Assembly: GCF_048564905.1 (NCBI RefSeq)
Contig: NC_133020.1
Coordinates: forward strand, 15,657,501 to 15,721,500
Length of the DNA: 64,000 nt
Direction: 5' to 3'
Source of the DNA: Vicugna pacos
Taxonomy: Eukaryota; Chordata; Mammalia; Artiodactyla; Camelidae
Shown: positions 21,001 through 34,400 of the stretch, in pieces
How the letters are laid out: every line of letters starts with the position of its first letter
How positions within the stretch are numbered: the stretch's first letter is position 1
The notes under the pieces: generated by a model
Told to the model about the DNA's origin: nothing
Database searches by the model: none
Seen by the model: the letters and a program-made list of their open reading frames with translations, nothing else
Position numbers and translations under genes: made by a program

Positions 21001-24000
21001 AAAGTTCTAAGCTCAGGACAGCGGGCTGATGAAGGCAGGACCATAAAGCCCTACCCACCCATGAGACATTCAGGACGGGACTCCAGATCTGAGAGGGCCT
21101 GGATCTGAAGCATGAGTCACCGGACCCGCCTTCTGAAAGTGGAGTGAGGCTATGTCCTCTCAGAGTGGCCAGGAGAGAGGGGAGCTGGGACTACTGGCCA
21201 GTAGTGAGCTCTTTGCTGCCTCTGTCAAGGTGGGTTCAGGAACTGGGCGAAGACAGCCAGCAGAAAGGTGGTATCGATGGAACCAGCGACAAGGAGTTGA
21301 GAAATTTAGGGACAGAGGTTAATTCAAAAACTCATCAATTCATTAATTAATATATCACTATCTAGCATTCTGTCTGTTTTCATGCCTTTGTTCACAGCAT
21401 TATGCTCTTTGATCCATCGTGTTTAAATACCCCTTCCTCAACATGACGGTCAAATTCAGATACCTCCTAGCTGGTGTAATACTTGGGCTATCAAATCACA
21501 CCTAGAGGGGTGTATGAAGACTTTTAAAACCCATATTCACTTTATGATTATTTTAACTTCTTCTTCAAACACAGAACTACATACACTTAGATCCACAGAT
21601 ATTATAAGTATGATGATGGTCTTTTGTTTCACTATTTTCTGTTAATATATGCTTACCTGACTGGCACAGCTCTGTGACTACCTCCCAGCCCGGAGGGCAG
21701 GTGAAGAAGGCAGGGAGACTAACACACACAGATTGTCTAATGTGCCTGAGGTCTTTAACATAAGTGATCCCTTGGAAGGTAGGCATTTGTGTCTCCACTT
21801 TACAGATGGAAAAACAGAGGCTCAGAAAGTAAGGATAATGTACACACAGCCATGATGAATAGTAGAACTGAGATGCAAACAGAAGCCGTCCTCCAAAGCT
21901 CCTTCTCTTACCGTTACCCCGTGGGAAATTACAGGCAGGGGAGGGACAGGAATGAAAACTTGCGAGGTTCTGGGGCTGCCATGATGTGGGAAGGAAGACG
22001 CGGGTCCAAGGGAGCCTTCGGGATTTGAGAGGTGGAATAACTGGTTGTGGGGACTTCTTGGTTGCCTGCCCCTTTTTCTGGTGTGATTCACTTCCTGCTG
22101 CCCTCTGTACTCCTTCACGGCCCTCTGGAGAGAAAGAGGCGTCCTGGTCCCTTAGTTAGGACGAGAAGGAACAGCGAGGTCAGGTCATATGCCTCTGAAC
22201 GCTGGGTGACTCACCTACCAAACTCGAGCTAGAACCTCAGACCTCTGACTCTGTTGTCACAGCACCAGGTCGGTGCTGCTCCCTTGTCCCCGGACTCCCA
22301 GACCCCTCAGCTCAGAAGCACGCTAACCCACCCCTGCTGCTGGCTCCTGGCTGTGCGGAGTGAGGTGCCTTTTGCATCCTGCCAAGGGGTTGTTATTTGC
22401 TTTCTATGTATAGGCTCCTTACAAGGACACACCCTGTGTGACACAACACTAGCTGATTTCCTGATTGTGCAGTGAGTCCATTTGTCGCTCTGCCTGCCTG
22501 GGCCAGGGACTCCTTTATCAGAGAATGAGCAGGTGTGCGTGCGCGTGCGCGTGCCCGTGTGTGGGTTCCCACAGTCTTTTGTGGGCTGTCTTCCTTCTGC
22601 TCTGCTCAGCGGGGACCCTCTTCACTGCAGAGGGCTGTGTGCTCGAGAAGGCTGGAGGCGGCGTGGCAGGACACGAAAATAGATCTCCCGGCTTTTGGGG
22701 GGGAAATGCCAAAAGATTTTTAAAGTACCAGGAGTCCCCTCCCTTGGAAGAAAAAGCTGAGCAGGGTGAATAGCAAAGAGGGGGACTGATCCCCAGAAAT
22801 GCAGTGTGACTGACAGCAGTTGAGACACCCCAGCAGCACGGACCGGCGCCTTCGCGTGTCCATCAGGTAGGCGAGAGGAGACACAGATGGATCAGAGGCT
22901 GCTCTGTGTAGAGGCAGCGGTGGCTGTGTGTTCTTGGCTTTGCCCTCTTGTCAGTGGTCCTTATTCTGGGCTTGGGAGACTGTTGTTTGGTAATCCCACG
23001 AAGAGGAAGTAGCCAGCCAGGAGAGGATCTAATTTAAGAGATGTTATTTCCAGGCTTTTGAGGTTTGAACGTGGTGGATGGAGGGTTATAGAATCGGGAA
23101 CATGATAAACAGGGCAATAATTATAGTCAAAATACCATGTCTTGAATTGGTGGGATACCCCAAAGGGCATGAAGTGCGTTCTTGTCTGCAGTGACGTGTA
23201 AGGCCTGAAGCTGCCTGCGGGGCCGTGAGCGGGCTTCTGGGGAGGAGCCGAGATACAGTTTAGGCTTCCTCACCATTACTGTACATCACGTGCGTTTCAG
23301 GAACTCCTCCCGACAGGTAAAATTAAGCAAGAAAAGCTGATAGGCTCTGTCTTGACAAAAGCTTTTGTTTCAACAGGGTCAGGACTCCCAGGCAACAGGC
23401 TGAGAGCCTCTCCTTTTTATGGTTCAAAACGCATTTCAAGGCCCGGGTGTCTAGGAAGGTGGAGGAGGCTGAGGGTGAGGACCATCCCCGTCTCCCATAT
23501 CTGAGAAGAGCAGGAGGAAGGGATGCTCTCCGGGGAACCGCCTCTCCTCTCCGCCTCTTCTGCACCAGCAGATTATAATCCCTGTGCGGGCGGCGAGTTA
23601 TCTACACCAGTCTGATTCCGTGGGTTTAGAGGGCCGCCTCGTCAGTGAGCCCTCCCATTCACTTTTGTCCGCTCACGAGTGCGCTTCGGGGAGAGGTGGA
23701 GCCCGAGGCGCTGACATCCAGCAGAGCAACCCTAATTATTAGTCCGGAGCTCTGGCCCTGGGAGTTCTGGCCCCTTCCTGGCCCTCAGGCTCGCAGTGGA
23801 AGATTGCTAATCCTGGAAACCAGGCCCTTTCCCTTGAAATAGAATTGGGCTCAGCTCCAGGAACATGAACAAACTAAGAAAATGGTCCAGGATTCCATAA
23901 TCTGGTGAGTATGGGAAACCATTTCTGATTCGACACTTATTTTCAGGATGCAGTGTGAAGACAGACGTGCAGACATGCCCCTGAACGACCTTAGAGAACA

Positions 24001-25451
24001 AGCAGGCAGATTCTTCTCACCTGTCCTTTCCGATTTATGGTATAGTTGTTGGTGAAATTCGGTTTCAGCATATGGTTTCCATGATTCTTTGGATTCTGAC
24101 ATAATTCCTTCTCGACACCATGTGTCTTGTCCATTTGAGTGACAGGTGCACATGTGTGGTGAAGTCGTTTCAGGAAAATTGGGTTTGAAATCAAAAGACT
24201 GGAGTATGAAACTTTTTTGGCTATTTACTTGCTTTTTTTTTCTTCTTTTTTTTCCTCTGGCTAATTCAGAACTGAATTCCTCTGAACCTCAGTGTCCTCC
24301 TGTGTGTGAAAGGGCGCTCATTTTCAGAATGTTGGAGATAAGTAACTGGAATCCTCTGGATCTGAGCAGTTCCTCTCTATCTTGCTTCCAACTTAACATG
24401 GTCACTCCATTAAGTGAATTTTGGGGGCTGGACAGCTCAGGGGTAGGGGTGATGGCGGAAGCAGAGGGAAGGCTGAGTGACTGAGGGAGAAGGCAGACTG
24501 TCTCCGACTCAGGGACCCTCTCCTTGTATTTTCTCTTCCTCTGCCCCGTAGCCCACGGCTACTAAGGACCCCCTCAACCCAGCGCGGTGCCCGTCTAGGC
24601 AAGCGGGTCACTTGCCTGTATAAAAGAACATCGCTGGCAGATCAGCTTGTGTTGACAGGCAGGTGGCAAGGTTGAGGATGAGGCTGGCACAACAGATTTA
24701 ATCACACCTTATGGAACCAGGACCAGATGTCATAGAGTCGATCAAGAAATTTCTCACAACACAGAGGCAGAGTACAGGAGAATGCATCTAATTTTTACAG
24801 TTCTATTTGTTGATATATTTTGGTAAGAATCTCTTCTGGATGCTCATGAGAAAATTGCTGATTACGTCTGGGCCATTATTGTGGTGACCAAACCGAACTG
24901 TCACTAGTGGGATTTCTGCTGTTGTTGAAAGAGAACTCTTTCTTTGTGTAATTAAAACAGACACAAAAATGCAGTATGGCATTGTACTTTCCTTGTAAAT
25001 ATGTGTCAGAGTTGGGAGAGTTAATATTTAGCTCGGTTCTAGCTATGGTCATTAACTTCCATGGTCTCCCGGCTATAGTCTTGCAAGAATTTGGGGTGGA
25101 TTTTGCTTCCCATTTTACTTTCGTTCTCTTTCTATGTGAATCTCTGTCTGCATAGTGAGATTTATCAGTCTAGGTCCTCATTTCAAGAGGGGAACTCAAC
25201 TTTTTAAGATGCTAAAGTCAGAAGCAACTGAGAAGAGGAAAAATAAGGAATGACAGCCACAAATGAGGCAATAATATTGCTTTAACTAGAGCCCTTCCGG
25301 GTGAGACTTGGCACTGTGGGTGTGTGTAAACTATAGGCAAACTATGTACCTATTTTCCAGCCGCCAGAGTTATCAGAATTAACAATTTCACCACTTCACT
25401 GGACCCTTGATTTCAGTGCCCTGCACCTAGAAATACGTGGCACTAAAGAGA
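21001..25451. other. Intergenic or distal STYK1 region, no coding exon recognised
   Basis: A MIR in reverse orientation lies at about 21735-21890 (CCACTTTACAGATGGAAAAA). An alternating GT/GC tract lies at 22533-22554. A mild CpG-richer zone lies at about 23520-23720. A TATAAAAG motif occurs at about 24619. Untranslated STYK1 exons may lie here, but none could be fixed. Confidence 0.4.
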
Positions 25452-25725
25452 GGACTTGAAATCTGCCCCAACTATGCATTCCTTGTCTGAATTAGCTTTG
25501 TATCCAAATGAAAATAAATGTTTTCTTTAGAAAATAAGTCAAACACAGTAAAAGAAAATTAGACTAGAATACAGGAGGTAGACTTTTCCCACATAACCCA
25601 TGGACCACAATTGTTCAGACAGGTGCTGTGAACATTTACTTGAGCCCTGGAGCAGGAGTCTCGGGTAGGCGGGGAGCCTTTAAAAATAATCTGAGAAACA
25701 ATGGCATGAAAGCAAAAGGCATGTA
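25452..25725 (+). repeat. Diverged direct repeat, copy 1
   Basis: Shares ordered runs with 27908-28180: AATCTGCC/GATCTGCC, TTAGCTTTGTAT, CCATGGACCACA, GGAGCAGGAGTCT, GGGAGC and GAGAAACAATG. The order and spacing are conserved over about 270 bases, with clear divergence. Not identified as a known repeat family. Confidence 0.7.
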
Positions 25726-27907
25726 GACTAGTGTTTTATATACTTAAGGATTTCCTCTTAAGAGAAGAAGCAGAAGCCAACGTATTTTTTTTCTTTTAAC
25801 ACAGCGAGATATAATCAAAGGGGACAGAGTATGGGTCATATTGTACAGAAATGTTGGACAGGAATATTCTTCTAATAGATGGGTTAGAATCCAGCCCATA
25901 GGAAGGGCCATCCCAGAAGGTTCTGGCATCTAGGCATGCCTTTTCTTAGCTTGACACAGAACGGGCAGGCCCAGTCATGTGGTAATTGAACATTAATGGC
26001 AAAGAAAAAAATGTAGAGAGGAATATTGTTGTTACAAGTGAATATAAGAATTTTGTGATCTCAGTGCTTTGGTGAGCTCTGTGTGGCTTTCATGGACAGA
26101 TGGGTACACCTGGCATGTATTCCTTACAAATTCTTGACTTGTTTGGTATCTTATAGGTGCCTATAGCCAAATGGTGAGAACCTTGTTTAGGAAATGCAAT
26201 AGAAGGTCATGTTGCGTCCAGCAATGGGTGCTGCGGAGTAAGTGTGGTATCGGGGTGGGAGGATAAGCTTGGGTTTGGGTCCTTGGGTGTGGTTATGTTT
26301 ACACATGTGGTGTCATTGGATGTGGCCACCCTGAGCAGCTCTACGTGGGGACATGTACACAGGGCTTCCCATTTCACGTTCCAGTTTGTACCAGCAGGAG
26401 TGTAGTTTGGTTTCTGGGCAGAGCTCACGAGTCGGAGCTGGCTGCTGAATGGCTCTCTCTTCCTCTTGTGCTGTGGTAGGAGATTATGTCACAGAAGAGA
26501 CTCCCAGGTGGCCAAGCCCGTTAAACAGGCTGCTCCCTGAATGAAAATAATTACGTCTGATCATGCACCGAAAAGGAAGCAAGAGGGAAGAAAAACAAGA
26601 ATGACAATGGCAGGGACCCATTTTCAAATTACGTTAGAACTCTTCTGGCTGAGCTCATGTTTTATTTTGAAGACCTTCTCCTTTGCTCCACCTTCTCAAG
26701 GCATGTTGCTTCCTGCCCTTTTACGAGCACTTTCCCTTTCGTGTGGTCTCGTGGAATTGCGGGAACTTCCACCTTGCCCTTTTGACTTACAAAATAGATG
26801 AGATGGACTTTGCTATCTTGTTATTCACTGACTGCATAGATCCTTTGCTCTGTGCAATCCCACAGATAAGAATTTCCCTCTCTCTCTGCAATGTTCCTCC
26901 TTCTCGCTACTCCTCTGTTTATTTGGGCTTCTGTCAACCAGCCACCTGCCTGTCCTCTGAGTTCTAAGGGAGCTGGTTAACTCTCATCCCCTCAGATGAG
27001 CTCACAGAGCTCCAGGAATGGTGAAGAGAAGGCTCAGCTGGCTGGGAGGTTCCTTTTACATGTGTGTTTCAGGCACTGAGACACTGTTTCAATACAGATC
27101 AGCGTGGTTCTTGGTATTAGCAAGGAAGCGCAACATGTAACAGAAGGGAGCATAATATGGCTAATGTCATACATGTACAATATAGCATAATATCATATAA
27201 GCTACAATTATGATTTTTAAAAATTTGACCTTGTTATCAAATCACTACAAAACTAGAGCACATATTTACAGTTACCCAGACAGTAGAAAATTACAATATT
27301 TTGTTTCTGATCAATGAGAATTTTTAAAGACGTTGGTCTTGCGGGCCACAGAATCAGGCTAACCAAGGGCAAAGTAAAGTCTGTGCATATATGGAAGAGT
27401 GGTAACCACCAGTTCTCTTCAAAAAGAACGAACCCGGTTTTGGGGAATATGCTGATTATACAGAATTATATAGAAACACGTGCTGATTATATAGAGTTGA
27501 AAGCGATGCACATAAAGAATCTCTGGCCAGGTAAACACGAAACTAGTACCTATAGTCTGCTTGGAGGAGAACTGGGAACTGGATAGATGGAGAACAAGGA
27601 GGTGGGAAGCAGATTTTTATCTTTTGGGGTGGGTATGCCATTTTATATTTTTATTTTTGAATCAAATAAGTAGATTCCCTTTTTGTTTAAAAAAGAGAGA
27701 AAGAGAAGATGGCTTAGTACAGACACTTGCTTTAATCTATACATTGGTAAGAATGAGTGTCTGTGTCTGTCTATATATGATGGGCAGGGGAGGCTCCTTG
27801 GAGCGCTGAGAGCTGTAGAATTAAATAGTTTCTATGCTGTCTGTTGATTGGTAGTGAGAATGCAGTGGGGAGGACGTTTCAGAGAAAGAAAGCATAATTC
27901 ATCTCAC
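25726..27907. other. Sequence between the two diverged repeat copies
   Basis: No coding exon or confident repeat recognised in about 2.2 kb. A pyrimidine-rich CTCTCTCT patch lies near 26880. Confidence 0.45.
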
Positions 27908-28180
27908 TTGAGATCTGCCAACTATTCATTGTCTGACTTAGCTTTGTATAAAAATGGAATTAAGTGTTTTGTTTTAAAAAATGGGTGATACATAGAAAAA
28001 GAAAATCAGACTTGCTTAAGGACTATAAACAAGGATAACTCTTTCTCACAAAACCCATGGACCACAGTTGTGCACCGTTCATGAACTTGACCGCTGGAGC
28101 AGGAGTCTAGGGTCGGAGGGGAGCTTTGAAAATAATTTGAGAAACAATGACATGAAAAGGTAAGACCAGATCAGCACTGT
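27908..28180 (+). repeat. Diverged direct repeat, copy 2, just 5' of the STYK1 start-codon exon
   Basis: Second copy of the 25452-25725 sequence in the same orientation, ending about 170 bases before the acceptor of the first coding exon of STYK1. See copy 1 for shared runs. Confidence 0.7.
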
Positions 28181-28353
28181 GTTAACTATATAAAAGAAAA
28201 AAATGGCAGGAAAAAACAAGTTCTTCCAGTTTGAATAGCAGGTGGATGGCTAGAGATGAGTTGGTGGCTTAGAGAGTTCCAGGTAGCTGTGTATCTGGTA
28301 ACTAGTGATCTGCAGAGGTGGTTTAAAATTCTGTGTGTGTTTGTTTTTTTCAG

Positions 28354-28438
28354 AACGACTCAGTCCTTGGGAATTATTCTCAGCTGTGCTCTGAGCATTC
28401 TCTGTGGGTCAAGTGCTGAAGTGGACAGCTGTGCAGCA
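28354..28438 (+). other. STYK1: STYK1 5'UTR part of the start-codon exon
   Basis: A pyrimidine-rich tract (TTGTTTTTTTCAG) ending at 28353 marks the acceptor. The untranslated sequence runs to the ATG at 28439-28441. A second in-frame ATG, seven codons in, matches the human MTR stretch, so either could initiate. Confidence 0.75.
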
Positions 28439-31400
28439 ATGGGAGACGAGAGGGGCATGACACGAACACTGCTGGAATGCAGTCTCAGCGACAAGCTGTG
28501 TAGTAAGTAGAGATATGCTAGAGATATCTGTCCTCTGATTTCAGAGCGATGGAGACTAAGATCTGAAGAGATTCTGGAAGGAAGATCGTTTGATTTCTGA
28601 CAGAAATGATGACGGTGGTGATGACAGGAATTGGCACTAGAGGCCACTGTCTTTGAAGTGGGGGTGAGTGGCAACCGTACAGCCAGGTGGGCTTCATCCT
28701 TCATCTCAGTAGGAAAAATGAGAGAAGAGGCACAGAGCATCCCTGATGGGCTAAGAAACAGGGTCACTGGGGTTTCAGATCAAGGAGCTGATTCCAATTG
28801 TGGTTGCACTGAATGAAAGTAGAGGGGTCAGAAGCAAGAGACGATCGTGTCATGTACGGTGAGCTAGGACTGGTGGGCAGGGGAGTGCTGTGGCCATCAG
28901 GTTAGCCTGCTCCTTCAGCCTCTTCTCTTCTTGCTTGACTTCCTGCCTAGTTGTCCGGGAGCAGCAGTATGAAATCATCATCATCCCAACCCTCCTGGTG
29001 GGCATCTTCCTCATCCTCCTTGGGGTCATCCTGTGGCTTTTTATCAGAGAACAAAGAGCCCAACAACAGCCTCCTGGACGCCGAGGTAAAGTTCACACTG
29101 GAACTGGGCGGTGGCTTGGGGCAGATACAGGCGACAGAAGATAAGACCTACGCCTCAGAGAGCCCAGGTCTAGAGGTTCCTGCAGTGAGCTAGGGGATAT
29201 GGGTCTCCTCCTATGGAGGTGAGAGGGGGTGAACTTTTCTCTAGGGAGTCATGAGTACAAATCAAACATATGCTTGTTAGCTGAAAGAAGAGTCGGCAAG
29301 AGAGGCCTCATGTAACCTGTTTCTGTCTCCTTTGTCCTACTGTACAAATCTTTGGCCGTGTGAGTGTCTACGGATTAGGGAGGAAGACCTATTGGGTGAC
29401 ACCCAAGGCTCTGTAGCATTGAGCTTTGAAGGATGACATTTTACTCTGTAATACAGTCCAACCCTGTTCTGTGCTTCTGGAATTTATGGCGAAAGGGGAT
29501 AGCCTTCATAATGGCCTTTGAAGCACTGGGTAGGCGATGATAACACACTGTTCTGGGGTACCGCTGAGCATGTAATTAAAGGGCGTGCGCTCATACATGA
29601 AACTCAGGGACAAAGGAAGGAGAAACATATCCCGACAGTGACATGAAACTCCGTAGTGGCCGATCCTTACTCCTTCTCTAAACTGTGTCCCAATTTTCTT
29701 ATCAGTCACTCTTACAGAAAAACTTCTCAAAGAAGTTGTCTTAACTCCCTCTCACTGCTTCTGCCTGTCACGGTCTCTTTTGAACTTACTAAAACAAGGC
29801 TTCTCCCCGACCGGTTCACCCGAACAACTCTTTCCAAGATCGCCAGCGACAGCTAGGTTGAGTCTTCATAACCTCTCAAAAGCATTTGAAATGACTTTGC
29901 ACTTCCTCCTCCTTCAAGTACTTTCTAGGTTTGTTTTAAATCTGCAGTCACGACCTAACTGATCTAATTTTCAGTCTTAACGGATTCAAATACTTCCTTC
30001 CTTCTGATTATAGTCCCCTTGAATTCCAGATTCTCATACTAAACCACCTACTTTGCAGTTGTGACCTAGTACACATCTAAGATGTATTATGTGTAGAACA
30101 AACGTCCCGAAATCCCCTCACAATGCCCTCCCCCAGTGGTCTTCCTTATCTCAGTGAACGGCAAGCCCCGCTCCCTGTGTTCAGTCTAAAACCTTGAAGG
30201 TGTCCTTGACTCCTCTTTCCCTCACACTCCATATCCAGACCATTAGCAAACGCTGTTAACTCTGCCTTCAAAACAGACTCAAGCCATTCTCACCTCTCAT
30301 AGATAATTGTAATCCTAACTGGCTTCCCTGCTTCTGCCCCTATCGTTTTTCCCTTTTATGCTAGGCATCCACTGTGCCTCTGAGCTAGACCCTCCCCCCA
30401 CCCACCCCAGAATGATTCTTTTAAGGCGTCAGTCAGTCCTGTTAACTCTCTGCTTGAAACCCTCCAGTAGCCTCCCATCTTAGAATGAAAAAGACAACAT
30501 TCTTTCAATGACCCTACATGATCTGGGCCCTCTCTGGCCTCATCTCCTGTACCCCGCCAATTATCCCACTTGGTTCCAGGGGCACTGATTTCATTGCTCT
30601 TCCTCAGACATGCCAAGTGAGCTCCTTCCTCAGGACTTTTGCACTCCGTGTTCACTTCGTCAATAATACTTCCCTGATACCCGTATGGTTTGCTCTCTAC
30701 TTGCTTCCAGGTATTTCTCAAAACTGGTCTCATCAGAAAGGCCTTTCCTCACCTTCCAGCATAAAATTGCATCACTGATGTGATAATCCCCCTCTTTTCC
30801 TCCATGACACTCCTCCCCTGGTATAGTATTATCTGGCAAGTAAGTGTCATAAGAATCTTTGCCTTATTCCCATCACCTAGAATAGTGCCTGGCATGTAGG
30901 AGGTGATCTTTGTTGAATAAATGAGTTAATGAATGAATGGAGATTTAATAAAAAGAACAAACCTCTCTTTTCCAATGGAGAAAAGTTGGCTTAGAACGGG
31001 GGAAAGTACCAGAAGATTTTTTTTGACTGAGACGCTAGGAAATACGGATTAATTTGACCTTGGGGACAACTTGAGGGAAGAATAGCCAAGGCTTAGAGTT
31101 GAGTAGTTATCCATACCACCCCCCTCGCATCTTTGGAAGCCATTTGATTGACTTAAATGATCACCCCCCCACTGTCAGTTACCATCAGTAAATTTAAGTG
31201 TCTGTGGTTTGATATAGTATGAATATCTCCCTGCTATACTCACACCGAATCCTCGGGAAGACTGAAAGGAATGTCACTACCAGTTTCCAGAGGTCCACTT
31301 GAGTTGTCTTAGAAGTAATGGGATTACTATAAAAGTTCCACAAGGTTTGTACTGATGCTGGCTCACAGAGAAGCACCAGAACGTATCTTCACATCAGCCA

Positions 31401-34400
31401 GAGAGAAGATTGCTAGCGGGCTTCCTTGCTGGGTTACTCCAGGTGCTGCCTTCCTGGAGTCCCTGGGCCAGGGCAAAGCTGGTTAGTATCACTTCTTTGT
31501 TCTAGGCATTGCCCATGTGCCATCTTCTAGAGGTGTAAGCCGGGAAGCAGCAGCACATGGAGGAAGTGTGTTTGTACCACTTAAGGAGACATCAGTGGAA
31601 AGCCTTCTACAAACTTCCACACGTGCCCTGGCCAAGCTGCAGGTGCCCCGGGAGCAACTCTCTGAAGACCTGGAGCAAATCCACAATGGTAGTTATGGGG
31701 CCATCTATCGGACCAAGATATATACTGGGGACCCTGCTAAGGCCAAGAGTGTTGTCCTCAAGGCTTTAAAAGGTAAAAGGACAAGTGTTGGACTTTCTTT
31801 CCTTTTAACATTTTTTCTGTGCGCCCACAGCAGTGAATGCTAACAGGCTTTGCAGACATTGAGACGTTAATCAGCAGGTGGTTGTGGTGACAGTTGGGCT
31901 CAGAATCAGAAGGGAGCAGAAAACAAAACTCGTGATGGAAAATGCTCTTCTTCCGGTCTTTTCCTAGCTAACATTTTCCTAGCTATCAAGCTGTTAGAAC
32001 TGATTTTTGCATATTGGCTGATACCGTATTTTTCTTCTTTTTCCTTTTTTTTCTTTTGCCGATACTCATGATCTGGACCAGTAATGATGGATACATAAAA
32101 GAGGACAAGGATAGAAATAGCAAGAATATTCCTCAAAACGCATAGACAGTAAAAATATTTTAATGTGAACAGAACACTTGTCTATTTAGGCAGAGGAAGC
32201 CCTATGTTTCTGTTACCTTTGACAAAAGATCAGCGACACTGAAGATGATCTTCTAATTGATTCTCTTTCTACTTGCTTTTTGTCTACAATCACTCCCCTG
32301 TGACGCCCTGAAATTTGTCACCTGAGGTTGCTTGCTGCCTCATACCTCCCATTTTATTGGTGATACTCTGACTGCTCACTCCCTGTGGCTCTTCTGTCCT
32401 CCACAGAGCCAGCCGGGCTCCAAGAGGTGCAGGATTTCTTAGGCCGAATCCAATTCTATCAGTACCTGGGCAAGCACAAGAACCTGGTACAGCTGGAAGG
32501 CTGCTGCACAGAAAAGCTGCCGCTCTACGTGGTGCTGGAGGACGTGGCCCCGGGGGACCTGCTCAGCTTTCTCTGGACCTGTCGCCGGGTGAGCAGTAGG
32601 GGGGTGTTAGGAAGGAAAGGCCTGACCTGGCTGATCAGCTGTTCACATGTCAATTAGCCCGAAAGACGGCAAACTAGAGAGATATTATGACAGCATAACA
32701 GAGTGATTATCACCATCCAGTAGAATTTTTTATATTGATAGAATATCTGCTCTGTCTCATATGGTAGCCACTAATCACACGTGGCCGTGGAATCCTCGAA
32801 ATGTGGCTGACATGACTAAGAAGCTGAAGTTTCAATTTAATTTAATTTTGAATAATATATGTTCAGATAGCCACCAGTGGCTCACAGGTACCACACTGCG
32901 CAGTGCAGAGGTAAGGAAATGGACGTTCGGCTCCATCTCCTACTAGTCGTGTGACTCAGGGCAAGCCACTTCTCCGAGCCTGAGTTTTCTGAATCTGTAA
33001 AGTAGGAGTAATAATAATTATTAAACTTCAGACATTAAGTTTGTAAAAACATAGCAATTGGTACTCAAGTGCAAGCAGTCAAAATGGTAGCTGTTATAGC
33101 GATAATTGCATAACAGCGTAACTATTGTTAGTGATAACTTCATTGTTGTTAGTGTTAGGTGTGCCTGTCTTTCTGTAACATCACCCTAGTGTGCCAGGGC
33201 TGAGCTGAGAAGAAATTCAGCCTGCAAGTTTTTGTATCTCCAATCCATATTTTTAAAAACTAAGATGTTCAGAAATTTCCGGGCTAAAGTGCAAGTCGCT
33301 TTCCTTACACTTTCCCCACTTCTCTATCCATTCCCCTTTCTGAAGTGCTGTTTTCCTAGTTAGCGCCTCACTTGCTGATGAACAGAGTTCAGTATTAATC
33401 GCACCTCCCCAGCATGCTGACTGCCGTGCTACTAAATGTATGTGGAGAGAGGACGCTGTTGACCTCTTCCATCCAGCAGTGCCAATAGGACAGTGTGCAC
33501 ATCATGAGATTTGGAACCTTTTTCAGAGGTTATCCATCTGTCACATGGTCTGTCTCTAACCTCACCAGCTTCTGTTTTTCAAACTACATGCTTGTCGATT
33601 TCAGATCGTTTTTGTGTGCCTTTCTCATCACACCTGACTTCTCCCTTCCCTCCTCTGTGTCCACTCACACTTCAGATCTCCGCAAGAGCTTTCCTTGCTC
33701 CTCCAGCAGAATCGGCTCTTTCCTCCAGCATCATATGCTCTTTTGCATTTCTTTCATGGCACTTATAGATACGTAGTCATGCATTTATGTATGATTATTT
33801 GGTTCTGATTCCTGAGTGTCTGCCACCCTACACGCTCCAGGAGGCAGCAGACATATTTATTTTACTCACTTTTGTATTCTGAGTTCCTGAGATGGAAGCT
33901 GGCACCTAGCAGGCATTCAATCAAGATGTGTTGAGTTAATGTGCTTAATTAATCTCTAACACACACACATACTCTGCTTCAGGAAAAGTGCTGCTTTATC
34001 TGATGGATAGTTTCATATAAACCTTTTTCTCATCTGCTATTCTGTTCTTCCTTCATTCTGCTATCCATCTACACTCTTTATTAATAGTTTCCCTGCTCCA
34101 ATAAATCATTGCCCTTGTCTGCATATTGGAGAATCTCTCACAGCAGTCTCTTCTTCAATCTTATAGTCTGTATGTTTATGTATTTTTCTTTTTTTAAGTC
34201 TTGATAACTGCATTTAAGAATATCTCCGCCCCTATTTTTTCTTTCAAATCTCTTCATGTCATTTGATGTGATGCCTTTTTCTCTATCTCTTTAGGACGTG
34301 ATGACCATGGATGGCCTTCTCTATGACCTCACAGAAAAACAAATATATCACATTGGGAAGCAGGTTCTCTTGGCTTTGGTAAGGCTGGGGAAGATGACAA

